Shown here: positions 50,108 to 58,433 of the stretch, one piece after another
Layout: each line of letters begins with the position of its first letter
How positions within the stretch are numbered: position 1 is the first letter of the stretch
Assembly: GCF_900110575.1 (NCBI RefSeq)
Contig: NZ_FOEF01000016.1
Span: forward strand, 1 to 64,000
Direction of reading: 5' to 3'
Length of the DNA stretch: 64,000 nt
Source: Amycolatopsis saalfeldensis
GTDB lineage: Bacteria > Actinomycetota > Actinomycetes > Mycobacteriales > Pseudonocardiaceae
Position numbers and translations under genes: made by a program
Notes under the pieces: model-generated
Seen by the model: the letters and a program-made list of their open reading frames with translations, nothing else
What the model was told of the DNA's origin: nothing
The model's database searches: none

Positions 50108-51159
50108 CACTGGCCTCCCAGCGGCAGCGTCGGCAGCCCCGGCGGCGTGCCCTCGCCCGGCGGCGGCAGCGGCACCCCGGGCGCGGGGATCAGCGACGCG
50201 TAGACGTTGAGGTAGTCGCCCTTGATCGCGTCCAGCACCGGGTCGGTGAACGGGAACGTCGGCAGGATTTCCAGCGCCTTGGGCAGGTTCTGCCCGGCGT
50301 CGGCGAGCCGGTGCAGGATCGGCGCGAGCGCGTTCAGGTCCGCGACCAGGTCGTCCCGGCTCCGGTCGACGACGTTCGTGGCCACCGAGGACAGCTGGTT
50401 CAGCGAGTCCAGCATGGCCACCAGCTGCGCGCGCTGGTCGGTCAGCGTCTTGAGCCCGGGGGTGAGGTCGGTGAGCGCGTCGGCGATCTGGTTGTCGCGG
50501 TTCGCCAGCGACGCCGACAGGTGGTCGAGCCCGTCGAGCGCGGTGGTGATGTCCGCGCGGTGGGCGTCCAGGTTGGACATCAGGGTGTCCACTCCGGACA
50601 GGAACCCGCGGATCTCGGCCTCGTTGCCGTTCATCACCTTCGACAGCTCCTGGTCGATGGTCTGGAGCTGCCCGATGCCGCCGCCGTTGAGCAGCAGGGA
50701 AAGCGCGCCGAAGATCTCCTCGATCTCCGGGTTCCGGTTGGTGCGCGAGACCGGGATGACGGCGCCGTCGCCCAGCCGCCCGGACGCCGCCTGGTCCGGC
50801 GGCGCCAGCTCGACGAACTTCTCGCCCAGCAGTGACGACTGGCGCAGCCGCGCGACGGCGTTCGCGGGCAGCGAGATGTCCCCGTTCACCGTCAGCACGG
50901 TTTGCGCGGTCCACCCGTCGGCGCCGAGGCCGATGGACTGGACCCGGCCGACCGGCACGTCGCCGACCTTGACCGCGGCCTGCGGCACCAGGTCCAGCAC
51001 GTCGGCGAACTGCACGGTGACCTGGTACGGGTGGTCGCCGAGGTCCGCGCCGCCGGGCAGCGGCAGGTCGTACACCCCGTGGAAGCCGCCGGGCGACGAG
51101 CACCCGGCCAGCGCCAGGCAGGCCACCGTCACCGCGGTCAGCAGCGGCCGGGCCCTCAT
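50107..51159 (-). CDS. mceE: Mce family lipoprotein MceE (LprK-like)
   Basis: A 350-aa Mce protein with a lipoprotein signal: residues 1-20 end in LAGC, a lipobox with Cys20 lipidated. The MCE domain (YQVTVQFADVLDLVPQAAVKVGDVPVGRV, LGEKFVELAPP) is followed by a helical coiled region and a Pro-rich C terminus. Fifth in series, the position of lipoprotein MceE in mycobacteria. Coupled to mceF and mceD by short overlaps. Confidence 0.93.
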   Translation of the reverse strand: MRARPLLTAVTVACLALAGCSSPGGFHGVYDLPLPGGADLGDHPYQVTVQFADVLDLVPQAAVKVGDVPVGRVQSIGLGADGWTAQTVLTVNGDISLPANAVARLRQSSLLGEKFVELAPPDQAASGRLGDGAVIPVSRTNRNPEIEEIFGALSLLLNGGGIGQLQTIDQELSKVMNGNEAEIRGFLSGVDTLMSNLDAHRADITTALDGLDHLSASLANRDNQIADALTDLTPGLKTLTDQRAQLVAMLDSLNQLSSVATNVVDRSRDDLVADLNALAPILHRLADAGQNLPKALEILPTFPFTDPVLDAIKGDYLNVYASLIPAPGVPLPPPGEGTPPGLPTLPLGGQ

Positions 51160-52178
51160 CGCCCGCCCCCGGAGACGACCTCGCCGGACACCGGCAACGG
51201 CAGGCCGGGCGTGTAATCGAGCAGATCGGTCCGGCCCTGGAGGGTGCCCGTGGCGGGGTCGATCGCGTTCAGCACGTTGGTCGCGGCCAGCGGCGCGTCG
51301 TCGAGCACCTCGGCCAGTGACGCGCGCTGGTCCACCAGCGTCTGCGTGGTGCCGGCCAGCTTGTCCACATTGGACTTGATCGCGGCCCGGTTGTCGTGGA
51401 TGAAGGCCTGGATCCCGGCCAGCGCGCTGCCGAGCCCGTTCAGCGCGCCGGCCAGCTCGCCGCGGTTGCCGGCGAGGGTGTCCGAGATCGCCGCGAGCTG
51501 CCGGTTCACGTCGGACACCTGGCTGTCGTTGGTGGCCAGCATGCTGGTGAACTTCTGCAGCTCGTCGACGGTGCCGAACAGGTCGTCGGAGTTGCCCGCC
51601 AGCGTGCGGGCCAGCTGGGCGAAGTCGCGGACGGAGTTGTTGAACGCCGTGCCGTTGCCCTGGAGGTTGGCCGCGCCGGTGCGCAGCAGGTCCGACAGCG
51701 CGCCGTCGGAGTTCGCGCCCTTCGGGCCGAGCGCCGTGGCGAGGGTGTTCAGGCTGGCGTAGAGCTGGTCCAGCTCCACCGGCGTGGCCGTGCGGTCCCG
51801 GCCGATCACGGCGCCGTCGGGCAGCCGCGGCCCGCCGCGCGCCAGCCTGGCCAGCTGGACGTACCGGTCGGCGACCACGCTCGGCGCCACCACCACCGCG
51901 GGCGTGTCGGCGGCGACCGCAACCCCGGCGTCGACCGACATGTCGACCCGCACCTGCTCGCCCTGCGGCGTGACCGCGGTGACCTCGCCGACCTTGACGC
52001 CGAGCACCCGCACGTCCGATCCACTGTAGACACCGACGGCGCGGGAGAAGTACGCCGTGACGTGGTGCTGCCCGGATCCGGAGAAGACCCACCACAGCAC
52101 GCCCGCGAGCACGAGCACGAGGACGACGGCGAAGGTCAGGAACCGGCTGATGCGCAGGCCTGTCCGGGTGGTGGTCAC
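51156..52178 (-). CDS. mceD: Mce family protein MceD
   Basis: A 340-aa Mce protein: membrane anchor at about 11-33, MCE domain (HHVTAYFSRAVGVYSGSDVRVLGVKVGEVTAV, VADRYVQLARLARGGP), helical C-terminal part rich in Asn/Gln and Leu. GTG at 52178 overlaps the mceC stop in GTGA; the stop overlaps the mceE ATG. Fourth in series. Confidence 0.9.
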   Translation of the reverse strand: MTTTRTGLRISRFLTFAVVLVLVLAGVLWWVFSGSGQHHVTAYFSRAVGVYSGSDVRVLGVKVGEVTAVTPQGEQVRVDMSVDAGVAVAADTPAVVVAPSVVADRYVQLARLARGGPRLPDGAVIGRDRTATPVELDQLYASLNTLATALGPKGANSDGALSDLLRTGAANLQGNGTAFNNSVRDFAQLARTLAGNSDDLFGTVDELQKFTSMLATNDSQVSDVNRQLAAISDTLAGNRGELAGALNGLGSALAGIQAFIHDNRAAIKSNVDKLAGTTQTLVDQRASLAEVLDDAPLAATNVLNAIDPATGTLQGRTDLLDYTPGLPLPVSGEVVSGGGR

Positions 52179-53161
52179 TTGGCGCCTCCCTTCGGCGGCG
52201 TGCACGGGTCGCGGTTCTCCGGGATCAGGCCGCACAGGTAGTTGTCGACCCAGCGGCCGTTGCCCACGGAGTTGTTCACCACGCGGAAGTACGGGCCGGC
52301 GAGCTGCAGGCTCTTCGCGAGGTTGTCGTTCTGGCGTTGCAGCAGGTCGGTGACCTGCCCGAGCTGCTGCAACGCGGGGCCGAGCTGGTCCTTGTTGTCC
52401 GCGACGAGCCCGTTCAGCTGCTGGGAGAGCTGCTGCGCGCCCACGAGCAGCTGGTGGATGGCGTCGCGCCGGTTGTTCAGCTCGGTCAGCAGCAGGTTGC
52501 CGTCGCCGATGAGCTTTTCGAAGTCGTCGTTGGAGTTCGCCAGCGTGGTGGTCAGCTTCCGGGCGCCCGCCAGCAGTTCCGCGATCTTGTTGTCCCGTGA
52601 GGACACTGTCTTGGACAGCGCGCTGAGGCCGTCCAGCGCGGTCCGGACGTGCTCGGGCGAGTTCTTGAACGTGTCGCTGATCGTCGCGAAGCTGTCCGCG
52701 AGCTGCTTGGTGTCGATGGCGCCCGCGGTGTCGGCGAGGCCGTTGAACGCGTCGGTGACGTCGAAGGGCGTCACGGTGCGGCTGCGCGGGATCGGCTGGT
52801 CCGGGTCCTGGACGCCGGCGCCGGTCGGGTTCAGCGCCAGGAACTTGCGGCCCAGCAGGGTCTTGATCTTGATCTGCGCCGAGGTCCGGTCGCCGATCCA
52901 GGCGTCCTTCACCTGGAAGCTCACCAGCACGTGGTCGTCGGCCAGGTCGACGCTGGACACCGCGCCGACCTTGATGCCGGCGATGCGCACCTCGTCGTCC
53001 GGCTGCAGTCCCGCGGCCTCGGTGAACTCGGCCTCGTAGGTGGTGCCGCCACCGACGACGGGCAGGTTGTTCCAGTTCAGCGTGAGGGTCAGCACGGCCG
53101 CCAGCGCGACGCTGCCGGCCACCCCCAGCGTCAGGGGATTGCGTTCGCGGAAGGACTTCAC
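52175..53161 (-). CDS. mceC: Mce family protein MceC
   Basis: A 328-aa Mce protein: anchor about 12-30, MCE domain (TTYEAEFTEAAGLQPDDEVRIAGIKVGAVSSV, LGRKFLALNPTG), helical region and a C-terminal pair of Cys (YLCGLIPENRDPCTPPKG). GTG at 53161, 4-bp overlap with mceB. Third in series. Confidence 0.9.
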   Translation of the reverse strand: MKSFRERNPLTLGVAGSVALAAVLTLTLNWNNLPVVGGGTTYEAEFTEAAGLQPDDEVRIAGIKVGAVSSVDLADDHVLVSFQVKDAWIGDRTSAQIKIKTLLGRKFLALNPTGAGVQDPDQPIPRSRTVTPFDVTDAFNGLADTAGAIDTKQLADSFATISDTFKNSPEHVRTALDGLSALSKTVSSRDNKIAELLAGARKLTTTLANSNDDFEKLIGDGNLLLTELNNRRDAIHQLLVGAQQLSQQLNGLVADNKDQLGPALQQLGQVTDLLQRQNDNLAKSLQLAGPYFRVVNNSVGNGRWVDNYLCGLIPENRDPCTPPKGGAK

Positions 53162-54159
53162 GCGCCACACCTCGCCGCGGTCGCCGGAACGCCGCGAGGC
53201 GGCGAGGTCTGCAGCGTGGCGCTGCACAGGTAGAAGTTCAGCCAGGAGCCGTACGAGCCGATCCGGCCGAGGTCGTTGAGCTTCGGCGGCAGCTTGTTCA
53301 GGAAATTGTCCACATCGGACTGTCCGGTGTTCAGGTGCTGGGACAGCGTGCCGAGCCCGGAGATGCTGTCCTTCAGCCCCGGCCGGGCCTGCTCGAACAG
53401 GCCGGCGGTGGACTGGGACAGGTCGGCGATGCCGCCGATCGCGTCACCGATCGCGGTGCGGTCGCCGGCCAGGCCGGAGACGAGCTGGCGCAGGGTGGAG
53501 ATGAGCGTCGCGAGTGCGTCCCCCTTGCCGTTGACGGTCTTCAGCACCGAGTTCAGGTTGTCGATCACCCGGCCGATCACCTGGTCGCGGTCGGCCAGCG
53601 TGGTGGTCAGCGAGCCCGTGTGCGCGAGCAGGTCGTCGACCGTCCCGCCCTCGCCCTGCAGCACCTGCACGATCTCGCCGGACAGATCGTTGACGTCCTT
53701 CGGCGAAAGCGCTTGGAACAACGGTTTGAAGCCGTTGAACAGGTCGGTCAGGTCCAGCGCGGGTGTGGTCCGCGACAGCGGGATCTCGCCGCCCGGCGGC
53801 AAGGGACCGGCGCCGGGCTCGCCCCGGTCCAGCGCGATGTAGCGCTGGCCGACCATGTTGCGGTACTTGATCACCGCGCTGACATTCGACGGCAGCGTGC
53901 GGCCCTGCTCCAGCGAAAAGCTGACGTGCGCGCGGTTGCGGCCGGTGATCTCCAGGCTCTCGACCTGGCCCACCTTGACCCCGGAGATCCGCACGTCGTC
54001 GCCGACGTTCAGCGCCGTCGCGTCCAGGAAGGTGGCCCCGTAGACCTGGGCGCTGCCCACGGTGCCGCCGGTGATCGACAGCGCGAGCACCAGCGTGGCG
54101 ACGGCCGTGACCAGGATGAAGATCAGGCTCTTGACCAGCGGCGCGGCGAGGTTCCTCAT
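53158..54159 (-). CDS. mceB: Mce family protein MceB
   Basis: A 333-aa Mce protein: anchor about 10-32, MCE domain (YGATFLDATALNVGDDVRISGVKVGQVESLEI, VGQRYIALDRGEP), helical region and a short Cys-containing tail (YLCSATLQTSPP). ATG at 54159, 4-bp overlaps at both ends. Second in series. Confidence 0.9.
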   Translation of the reverse strand: MRNLAAPLVKSLIFILVTAVATLVLALSITGGTVGSAQVYGATFLDATALNVGDDVRISGVKVGQVESLEITGRNRAHVSFSLEQGRTLPSNVSAVIKYRNMVGQRYIALDRGEPGAGPLPPGGEIPLSRTTPALDLTDLFNGFKPLFQALSPKDVNDLSGEIVQVLQGEGGTVDDLLAHTGSLTTTLADRDQVIGRVIDNLNSVLKTVNGKGDALATLISTLRQLVSGLAGDRTAIGDAIGGIADLSQSTAGLFEQARPGLKDSISGLGTLSQHLNTGQSDVDNFLNKLPPKLNDLGRIGSYGSWLNFYLCSATLQTSPPRGVPATAARCGA

Positions 54160-55433
54160 TTGAGCTTCACCTCCGTGCCGCGGTAGAGCGGGCCGACGAG
54201 CACGCTGCCCCACGAGGGCACCTGCGCGGTGGGCACGCCGATCGACGGCGCGACGAGCGTGGCCAGCAATTCCTGCTCCTGCGGCGAATTCGCGACGCCG
54301 AGGTCGCCGTCGGCGCCGGGTAACAGTGGGTGCGCCTGCGTGCCGGGCGCGGCCGCCGCGGTGCCGGTGGTCGGCACGACGCCGCTGGGGTAACAGCGGG
54401 GGCCGCCGGTGGCGTTGTACACCGGGGCGTCCTGGCCGGGCACGTACTTGCCGCGCGATTGCGTCACCGAGATCTCCGCGTGCAGGCCGGGCTGGTTCGT
54501 GCCGGCGCCGAGCACCTTGTTCATGTCGGGCTTCAGGTCGGTCAGCGCCTGCAGCGTGCAGGGGAAGCTGGGGGAGTACTCGGCCGCGATCTCCAGCGGC
54601 CGCCTGCTGTCGGCGGACAGCGAGATGATGTTGTTCCCGTTGTGCTGCAAGAACGTCGTGATGTCGCCGGACGAAGCGGTCACCTGCTGGTACAGGGCGC
54701 CGAGGTCGCCGCGCTTCTCGTTGACGGTGCCGAGAGTCGTGGCGGAGGCGGACAGCGCGTCGAGCAGATCCGGCGCGATGTCGCCGTACAGGTTCGAAAC
54801 GGTGGCGAGGTCGTGCACGTTCTGGTCCAGCCGGGGCAGGTCGGGGTTGAACTGCTTGAGGTAGTCCGACGCCTGGGCCAGCGTTTGCCCGAGCTGCGCG
54901 CCGCGGCCCTGCAACGCGGTGGAGACGGCCGTCAGCGTGGTGGCGAGTTTCTGCGGCTGCACGGCCTGGAGCAGGGGTAAAAGATTGTCGAAGACGCGTT
55001 CCAGCTCGATCGCGTTGGCCGAGTGGTCCTGCGCGATGACGTCGCCGGACCGCAGCGGCGGCGTCCGGTCCGCGGCCGGGATGGACAGCTGGACGTAGCG
55101 CTCGCCGAATAGCGTCTTCGGGACCAGCAGCGCGGAGACGTCACGCGGGAGCCGGCTCACCTTGTCCGGCTCGAGCGCGAGCGAGATCTCCGCGCCGCCG
55201 GCCACCGCGCGCACGCCGCGGATCTCACCGACGACGACCCCGCGCGCCTTCACCTGGCCGCCTTCGCGCAGCTGGTTGCCGACGCGGTCGGCCTTGAGCG
55301 TGACCGGCACGGACGTGACGAAGTCCTTGTCGTAGACCTTGATGGTGATCAGCACGAACACCGACATCACGGCCAGGAACAGCACTCCCGCGGTCCGGAC
55401 GCCCGCTTTGCGCAGCCGCGCGTGCCGGCTCAT
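54156..55433 (-). CDS. mceA: Mce family protein MceA
   Basis: A 425-aa Mce protein, longest of the series: anchor about 13-33, MCE domain (VPVTLKADRVGNQLREGGQVKARGVVVGEIRGV, FGERYVQLSIPAAD), helical region, and a C-terminal Pro/Gly-rich extension. First mce gene after the permeases. ATG at 55433, 4-bp overlap with the permease gene. Confidence 0.9.
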   Translation of the reverse strand: MSRHARLRKAGVRTAGVLFLAVMSVFVLITIKVYDKDFVTSVPVTLKADRVGNQLREGGQVKARGVVVGEIRGVRAVAGGAEISLALEPDKVSRLPRDVSALLVPKTLFGERYVQLSIPAADRTPPLRSGDVIAQDHSANAIELERVFDNLLPLLQAVQPQKLATTLTAVSTALQGRGAQLGQTLAQASDYLKQFNPDLPRLDQNVHDLATVSNLYGDIAPDLLDALSASATTLGTVNEKRGDLGALYQQVTASSGDITTFLQHNGNNIISLSADSRRPLEIAAEYSPSFPCTLQALTDLKPDMNKVLGAGTNQPGLHAEISVTQSRGKYVPGQDAPVYNATGGPRCYPSGVVPTTGTAAAAPGTQAHPLLPGADGDLGVANSPQEQELLATLVAPSIGVPTAQVPSWGSVLVGPLYRGTEVKLK

Positions 55434-56281
55434 CCGGCCACCTGGACCGTGGTCGTCGCGCCCCAGATGGCGAGGCTGAGGAAGAAGTCGATCACGCTGA
55501 TCGCGACGATCGCGGTGCGCACCGCGCGCCCCACCGCGACGCCGACGCCGGCGGGGCCGCCACTCGCGCGGAAGCCGTAATAACAGTGCGCCAGCACCAC
55601 CACGACGCTGAACACCAGCACCTTGCCGAACGACCACAGCACGTCGCCGGGCGGCAGGAACAGCAGGAAGTAGTGGTCGTAGGTGCCCGCGGACTGGCCG
55701 AACGCCCACACGGTGACCTGCCGGGAGGCGAGGTAGGAGGACAGCAGGCCGATCGCGTACAGCGGGATCACCGCGAGGAAGCCGGCGATCACGCGGGTGG
55801 TGACCAGGTACGGCACGCTCGGGATGCCCATCACCTCGAGCGCGTCGATCTCCTCGGAGATCCGCATGGCGCCCAGCTGCGCGGTGAAACCGCAGCCGAC
55901 CGTCGCCGAAAGCGCGAGCCCGGCGACCAGCGGGGCGATCTCGCGGGTGTTGAAGTAGGCCGAGATGAAGCCCGCGAACGCCGACGTGCCCACCTGGTTC
56001 AGCGCGGAGTAACCCTGAAGGCCCACGACTGTCCCGGTCGCGACGGTCATGCCGATCATCACGCCGATCGTGCCGCCGATCACCGCGAGCGCGCCGCTGC
56101 CGAAGCTCACCTCGGCCAGCAGCCGCACGACCTCGCGCAGGTAGCGGCGCACCGTGCGCGGCACCCAGCCCAGCGCGCGCAGGAAGAACAGGATCTGGTC
56201 GCCGAGCGTGTCGAGGAAGCCGAAGCGGCGGTCGACGGCTTCGAGCACCCGCGTGGCCCGGGGCGGGGTCTTGGTGGCCAT
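55430..56281 (-). CDS. yrbEB: MlaE/YrbE-type ABC permease, second copy (YrbEB)
   Basis: A 283-aa integral membrane permease of the MlaE family with the conserved loop TREIAPLVAGLALSATVGCGFTAQLGAMRISEEIDALEVMGI. It forms the transmembrane core of the Mce importer with YrbEA. The ATPase (MceG) is not in this window, as usual. ATG four bases after yrbEA. Confidence 0.94.
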   Translation of the reverse strand: MATKTPPRATRVLEAVDRRFGFLDTLGDQILFFLRALGWVPRTVRRYLREVVRLLAEVSFGSGALAVIGGTIGVMIGMTVATGTVVGLQGYSALNQVGTSAFAGFISAYFNTREIAPLVAGLALSATVGCGFTAQLGAMRISEEIDALEVMGIPSVPYLVTTRVIAGFLAVIPLYAIGLLSSYLASRQVTVWAFGQSAGTYDHYFLLFLPPGDVLWSFGKVLVFSVVVVLAHCYYGFRASGGPAGVGVAVGRAVRTAIVAISVIDFFLSLAIWGATTTVQVAG

Positions 56282-56285
56282 CGGC

Positions 56286-57065
56286 TCAGCTCCCCTTGGG
56301 CGGCACGAGTTGCAGATAAACGGTCGTCAGCACCAGGTTCAGCACGAACAGCAGCAGGAAGGTGATGACCACGGACTGGTTCACCGCGTCGCCGACGCCC
56401 TTCGGGCCGCCGCGGGGGTTGAGGCCGCGATAGGAGGCGACGACGGCCGCGACGAAACCGAAGATCAACGCCTTGATCTCGCTGATCCACAGGTCCGGCA
56501 GCTGGGCCAGCGCGGAGAAGCTCGCCAGGTACGCGCCCGGGGTGCCGCCCTGCATGATCACGTTGAAGAAGTAGCCGCCGAGCACGCCGACCACGCTGAC
56601 CATGCCGTTGAGGAACACCGAAACGCCCATCGCGGCGAGCACCCGCGGCACGATCAGGCGCTGGATCGGCGAGACGCCGAGCACCTCCATCGCGTCGATC
56701 TCCTCGCGGATGGTGCGCGAACCGAGGTCGGCGCACATCGCGCTCCCGCCGGCGCCGGCGATCAGCAGCGCGGTGACAATGGGGCTGGCCTGCTGGATGA
56801 TCGCCAGCACACTGGCCGCGCCGGTGAACGACTGCGCGCCGATCTGCGTGGTCAGCGAGCCGATGTGGAGCGCGATCACGGCGCCGAACGGGATCGAGAC
56901 CAGTGCCGTCGGCAGGATCGAGACGCTCGCGATGAACCAGAACTGCTGCACCAGCTCCCGGAACTGGAACGGGCGGCGGAAGGTCAGCCGGACGACGTCG
57001 AGGGCGAGCGCGTAGAGCCGCCCGGTCTGCCGGAGCGCGGCGGCACCCGGGAACTGTGTCGCCAT
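56286..57065 (-). CDS. yrbEA: MlaE/YrbE-type ABC permease, first copy (YrbEA)
   Basis: A 259-aa MlaE-family permease with the loop PIVTALLIAGAGGSAMCADLGSRTIREEIDAMEVLGV. First gene of the Mce operon. The start at 57065 (MATQFPG) has GGGAGG six bases upstream and matches family length; an upstream ATG at 57116 would add 17 residues and is less likely. Confidence 0.93.
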   Translation of the reverse strand: MATQFPGAAALRQTGRLYALALDVVRLTFRRPFQFRELVQQFWFIASVSILPTALVSIPFGAVIALHIGSLTTQIGAQSFTGAASVLAIIQQASPIVTALLIAGAGGSAMCADLGSRTIREEIDAMEVLGVSPIQRLIVPRVLAAMGVSVFLNGMVSVVGVLGGYFFNVIMQGGTPGAYLASFSALAQLPDLWISEIKALIFGFVAAVVASYRGLNPRGGPKGVGDAVNQSVVITFLLLFVLNLVLTTVYLQLVPPKGS

Positions 57066-57198
57066 CCGCGCCTCCCAGCATTCCCCGGGCACGGTGAATC
57101 GACCCGGGAGAGCCATTTCCGGCTGGTCCGAATGGCGGACTCACCGGCCGGTCAAATGCTTTTCCGGGTGTTACCGTGCGGTTTCGTTACTGGTCGGT

Positions 57199-57236
57199 AC
57201 GCTAACCACGGGCCCGCTCGGAGACAAGAACTTGTC
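57199..57236 (-). promoter_or_regulatory. Mce operon promoter overlapping palindrome GACAAGAACTTGTC
   Basis: Minus strand -35 TTGTCT (57227-57222), 17 bp, -10 TAGCGT (57204-57199), about 130 nt before yrbEA. The 14-bp palindrome GACAAG-AA-CTTGTC (57223-57236) overlies the -35, a good place for a repressor. Confidence 0.6.
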
Positions 57237-57328
57237 GCTGGTTACGGGGTCACGGCCTGGTAACCGCGAAATTCTTGTGCTTTTCTGACAAAGGTGGCTG
57301 ATCTTGTTGTCAGAGGTGGAAAAGAAAA

Positions 57329-57353
57329 ATCCCGGCCCTGGCCGGACCGGGAT
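57329..57353 (-). terminator. Terminator of the LLM oxidoreductase gene
   Basis: Arms ATCCCGG (57329-57335) and CCGGGAT (57347-57353) form a stem continuing inward, followed on the minus strand by a U-rich run. It ends the gene at 57368. Confidence 0.8.
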
Positions 57354-57367
57354 CTTTTTGCCGCGGG

Positions 57368-58363
57368 TCAATTCTTGAGTTCGGCCACGATCTCGTAGGA
57401 ACGGACGCGGTCGGCGTGCCCGTGGACCATCGTGGTGACCATCAGCTCGTCCGCGGCGGTGTCGGCGAGCAACTGCTCGAGTCCCTTGCGGACGGTCTCG
57501 GGCGAGCCGATGATGCCGGAGCCGAAGCGCTCGGCGAGGAACGCGCGGTCCATCTCCGTGTACGGGTACTCGGCGGCTTCCTCGGGCGTCGGCAGCGCGA
57601 TGGGACGGCCGCGGCGCAGGCTGAGGAAGGTCAGCCCGCTCGGGCCGGCGAGGAACTGGGCGCGCTCGTCGGTCTCCGCCGCGACGACGGAGACGCCGAG
57701 CATCACGTACGGCTCGGCGAGCACTTCGGACGGCCGGAAGTTCTCGCGGTAGAGCTGCACCGCGGGCAGCGTGTTCTCGGCGGCGAAGTGGTGCGCGAAG
57801 GAGAACGGCAGGCCCAGGCGCCCGGCCAGCTGCGCGCTGAAGCCGGACGAGCCGAGCAGCCACACCGACGGCTTGTTGCCCTCGGCGGTCACGGCGTTGA
57901 CGCCGCGGGCCGGGTCGTGCTCGAAGTAGTCGTTCAGCTCCAGCAGCTGCTCGGGGAAGTTCTCCGCGGACAGCCCGCCGGGCCCGCGCAGGGCCAGTGC
58001 CGTGCGCTGGTCGGTGCCCGGCGCGCGGCCGATGCCCAGGTCGATCCGGCCGGGGTGGAACGCCTCCAGCGTGCCGAACTGCTCGGCCACCACGAGCGGC
58101 GCGTGGTTCGGCAGCATGATGCCGCCGGAGCCGACGCGGATGGTCTCGGTGGCGTCGGCCACGTGCCCGATCATCACCACGGTGGCCGAGCTGGCGATGC
58201 CCGGCATGTTGTGGTGCTCGGCGAGCCAATAACGGTGATAGCCCAGCCGCTCGGCGTGCCGGGCGAGGTCGAGGGTGCTGCGCAGCGCGTCGCCGACCCC
58301 CCTCCCTTCCGAGACGGGGGAGAGGTCGAGCACGGACAGCGGGACGTCAGGCAGAGAACTCAC
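57368..58363 (-). CDS. LLM-class (luciferase-like) flavin oxidoreductase
   Basis: A 331-aa TIM-barrel flavoprotein of the bacterial luciferase/LLM family, close to the MsnO8-type group (VPLSVLDLSPVSEG, RYWLAEHHNMPGIASSATVVMIGHVADATETIRVGSGGIMLPNHAPLVVAEQFGTLEAFHPGRIDLGIGRAPGTD). Uses FMN or F420; cofactor not determinable. It lies between two leftward units and is followed by its own terminator. Confidence 0.9.
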   Translation of the reverse strand: MSSLPDVPLSVLDLSPVSEGRGVGDALRSTLDLARHAERLGYHRYWLAEHHNMPGIASSATVVMIGHVADATETIRVGSGGIMLPNHAPLVVAEQFGTLEAFHPGRIDLGIGRAPGTDQRTALALRGPGGLSAENFPEQLLELNDYFEHDPARGVNAVTAEGNKPSVWLLGSSGFSAQLAGRLGLPFSFAHHFAAENTLPAVQLYRENFRPSEVLAEPYVMLGVSVVAAETDERAQFLAGPSGLTFLSLRRGRPIALPTPEEAAEYPYTEMDRAFLAERFGSGIIGSPETVRKGLEQLLADTAADELMVTTMVHGHADRVRSYEIVAELKN

Positions 58364-58433
58364 ATCCGGCGTAACGCGCGAGGGGCCTGTTCCCTTCCCG
58401 AGGCAACCTCCGTTTTTCGCCGGTGGCGGGCGA

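Larger units (their letters stand above)
57066..57367. other. Mce operon promoter region
   Basis: 302 bp between the Mce operon and the LLM oxidoreductase gene, both on the minus strand. It holds a promoter with a palindrome at 57199-57236, several GTAAC/GTTAC half-sites (57172, 57240-57266) and the terminator of the LLM gene. No gene seen. Confidence 0.65.
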
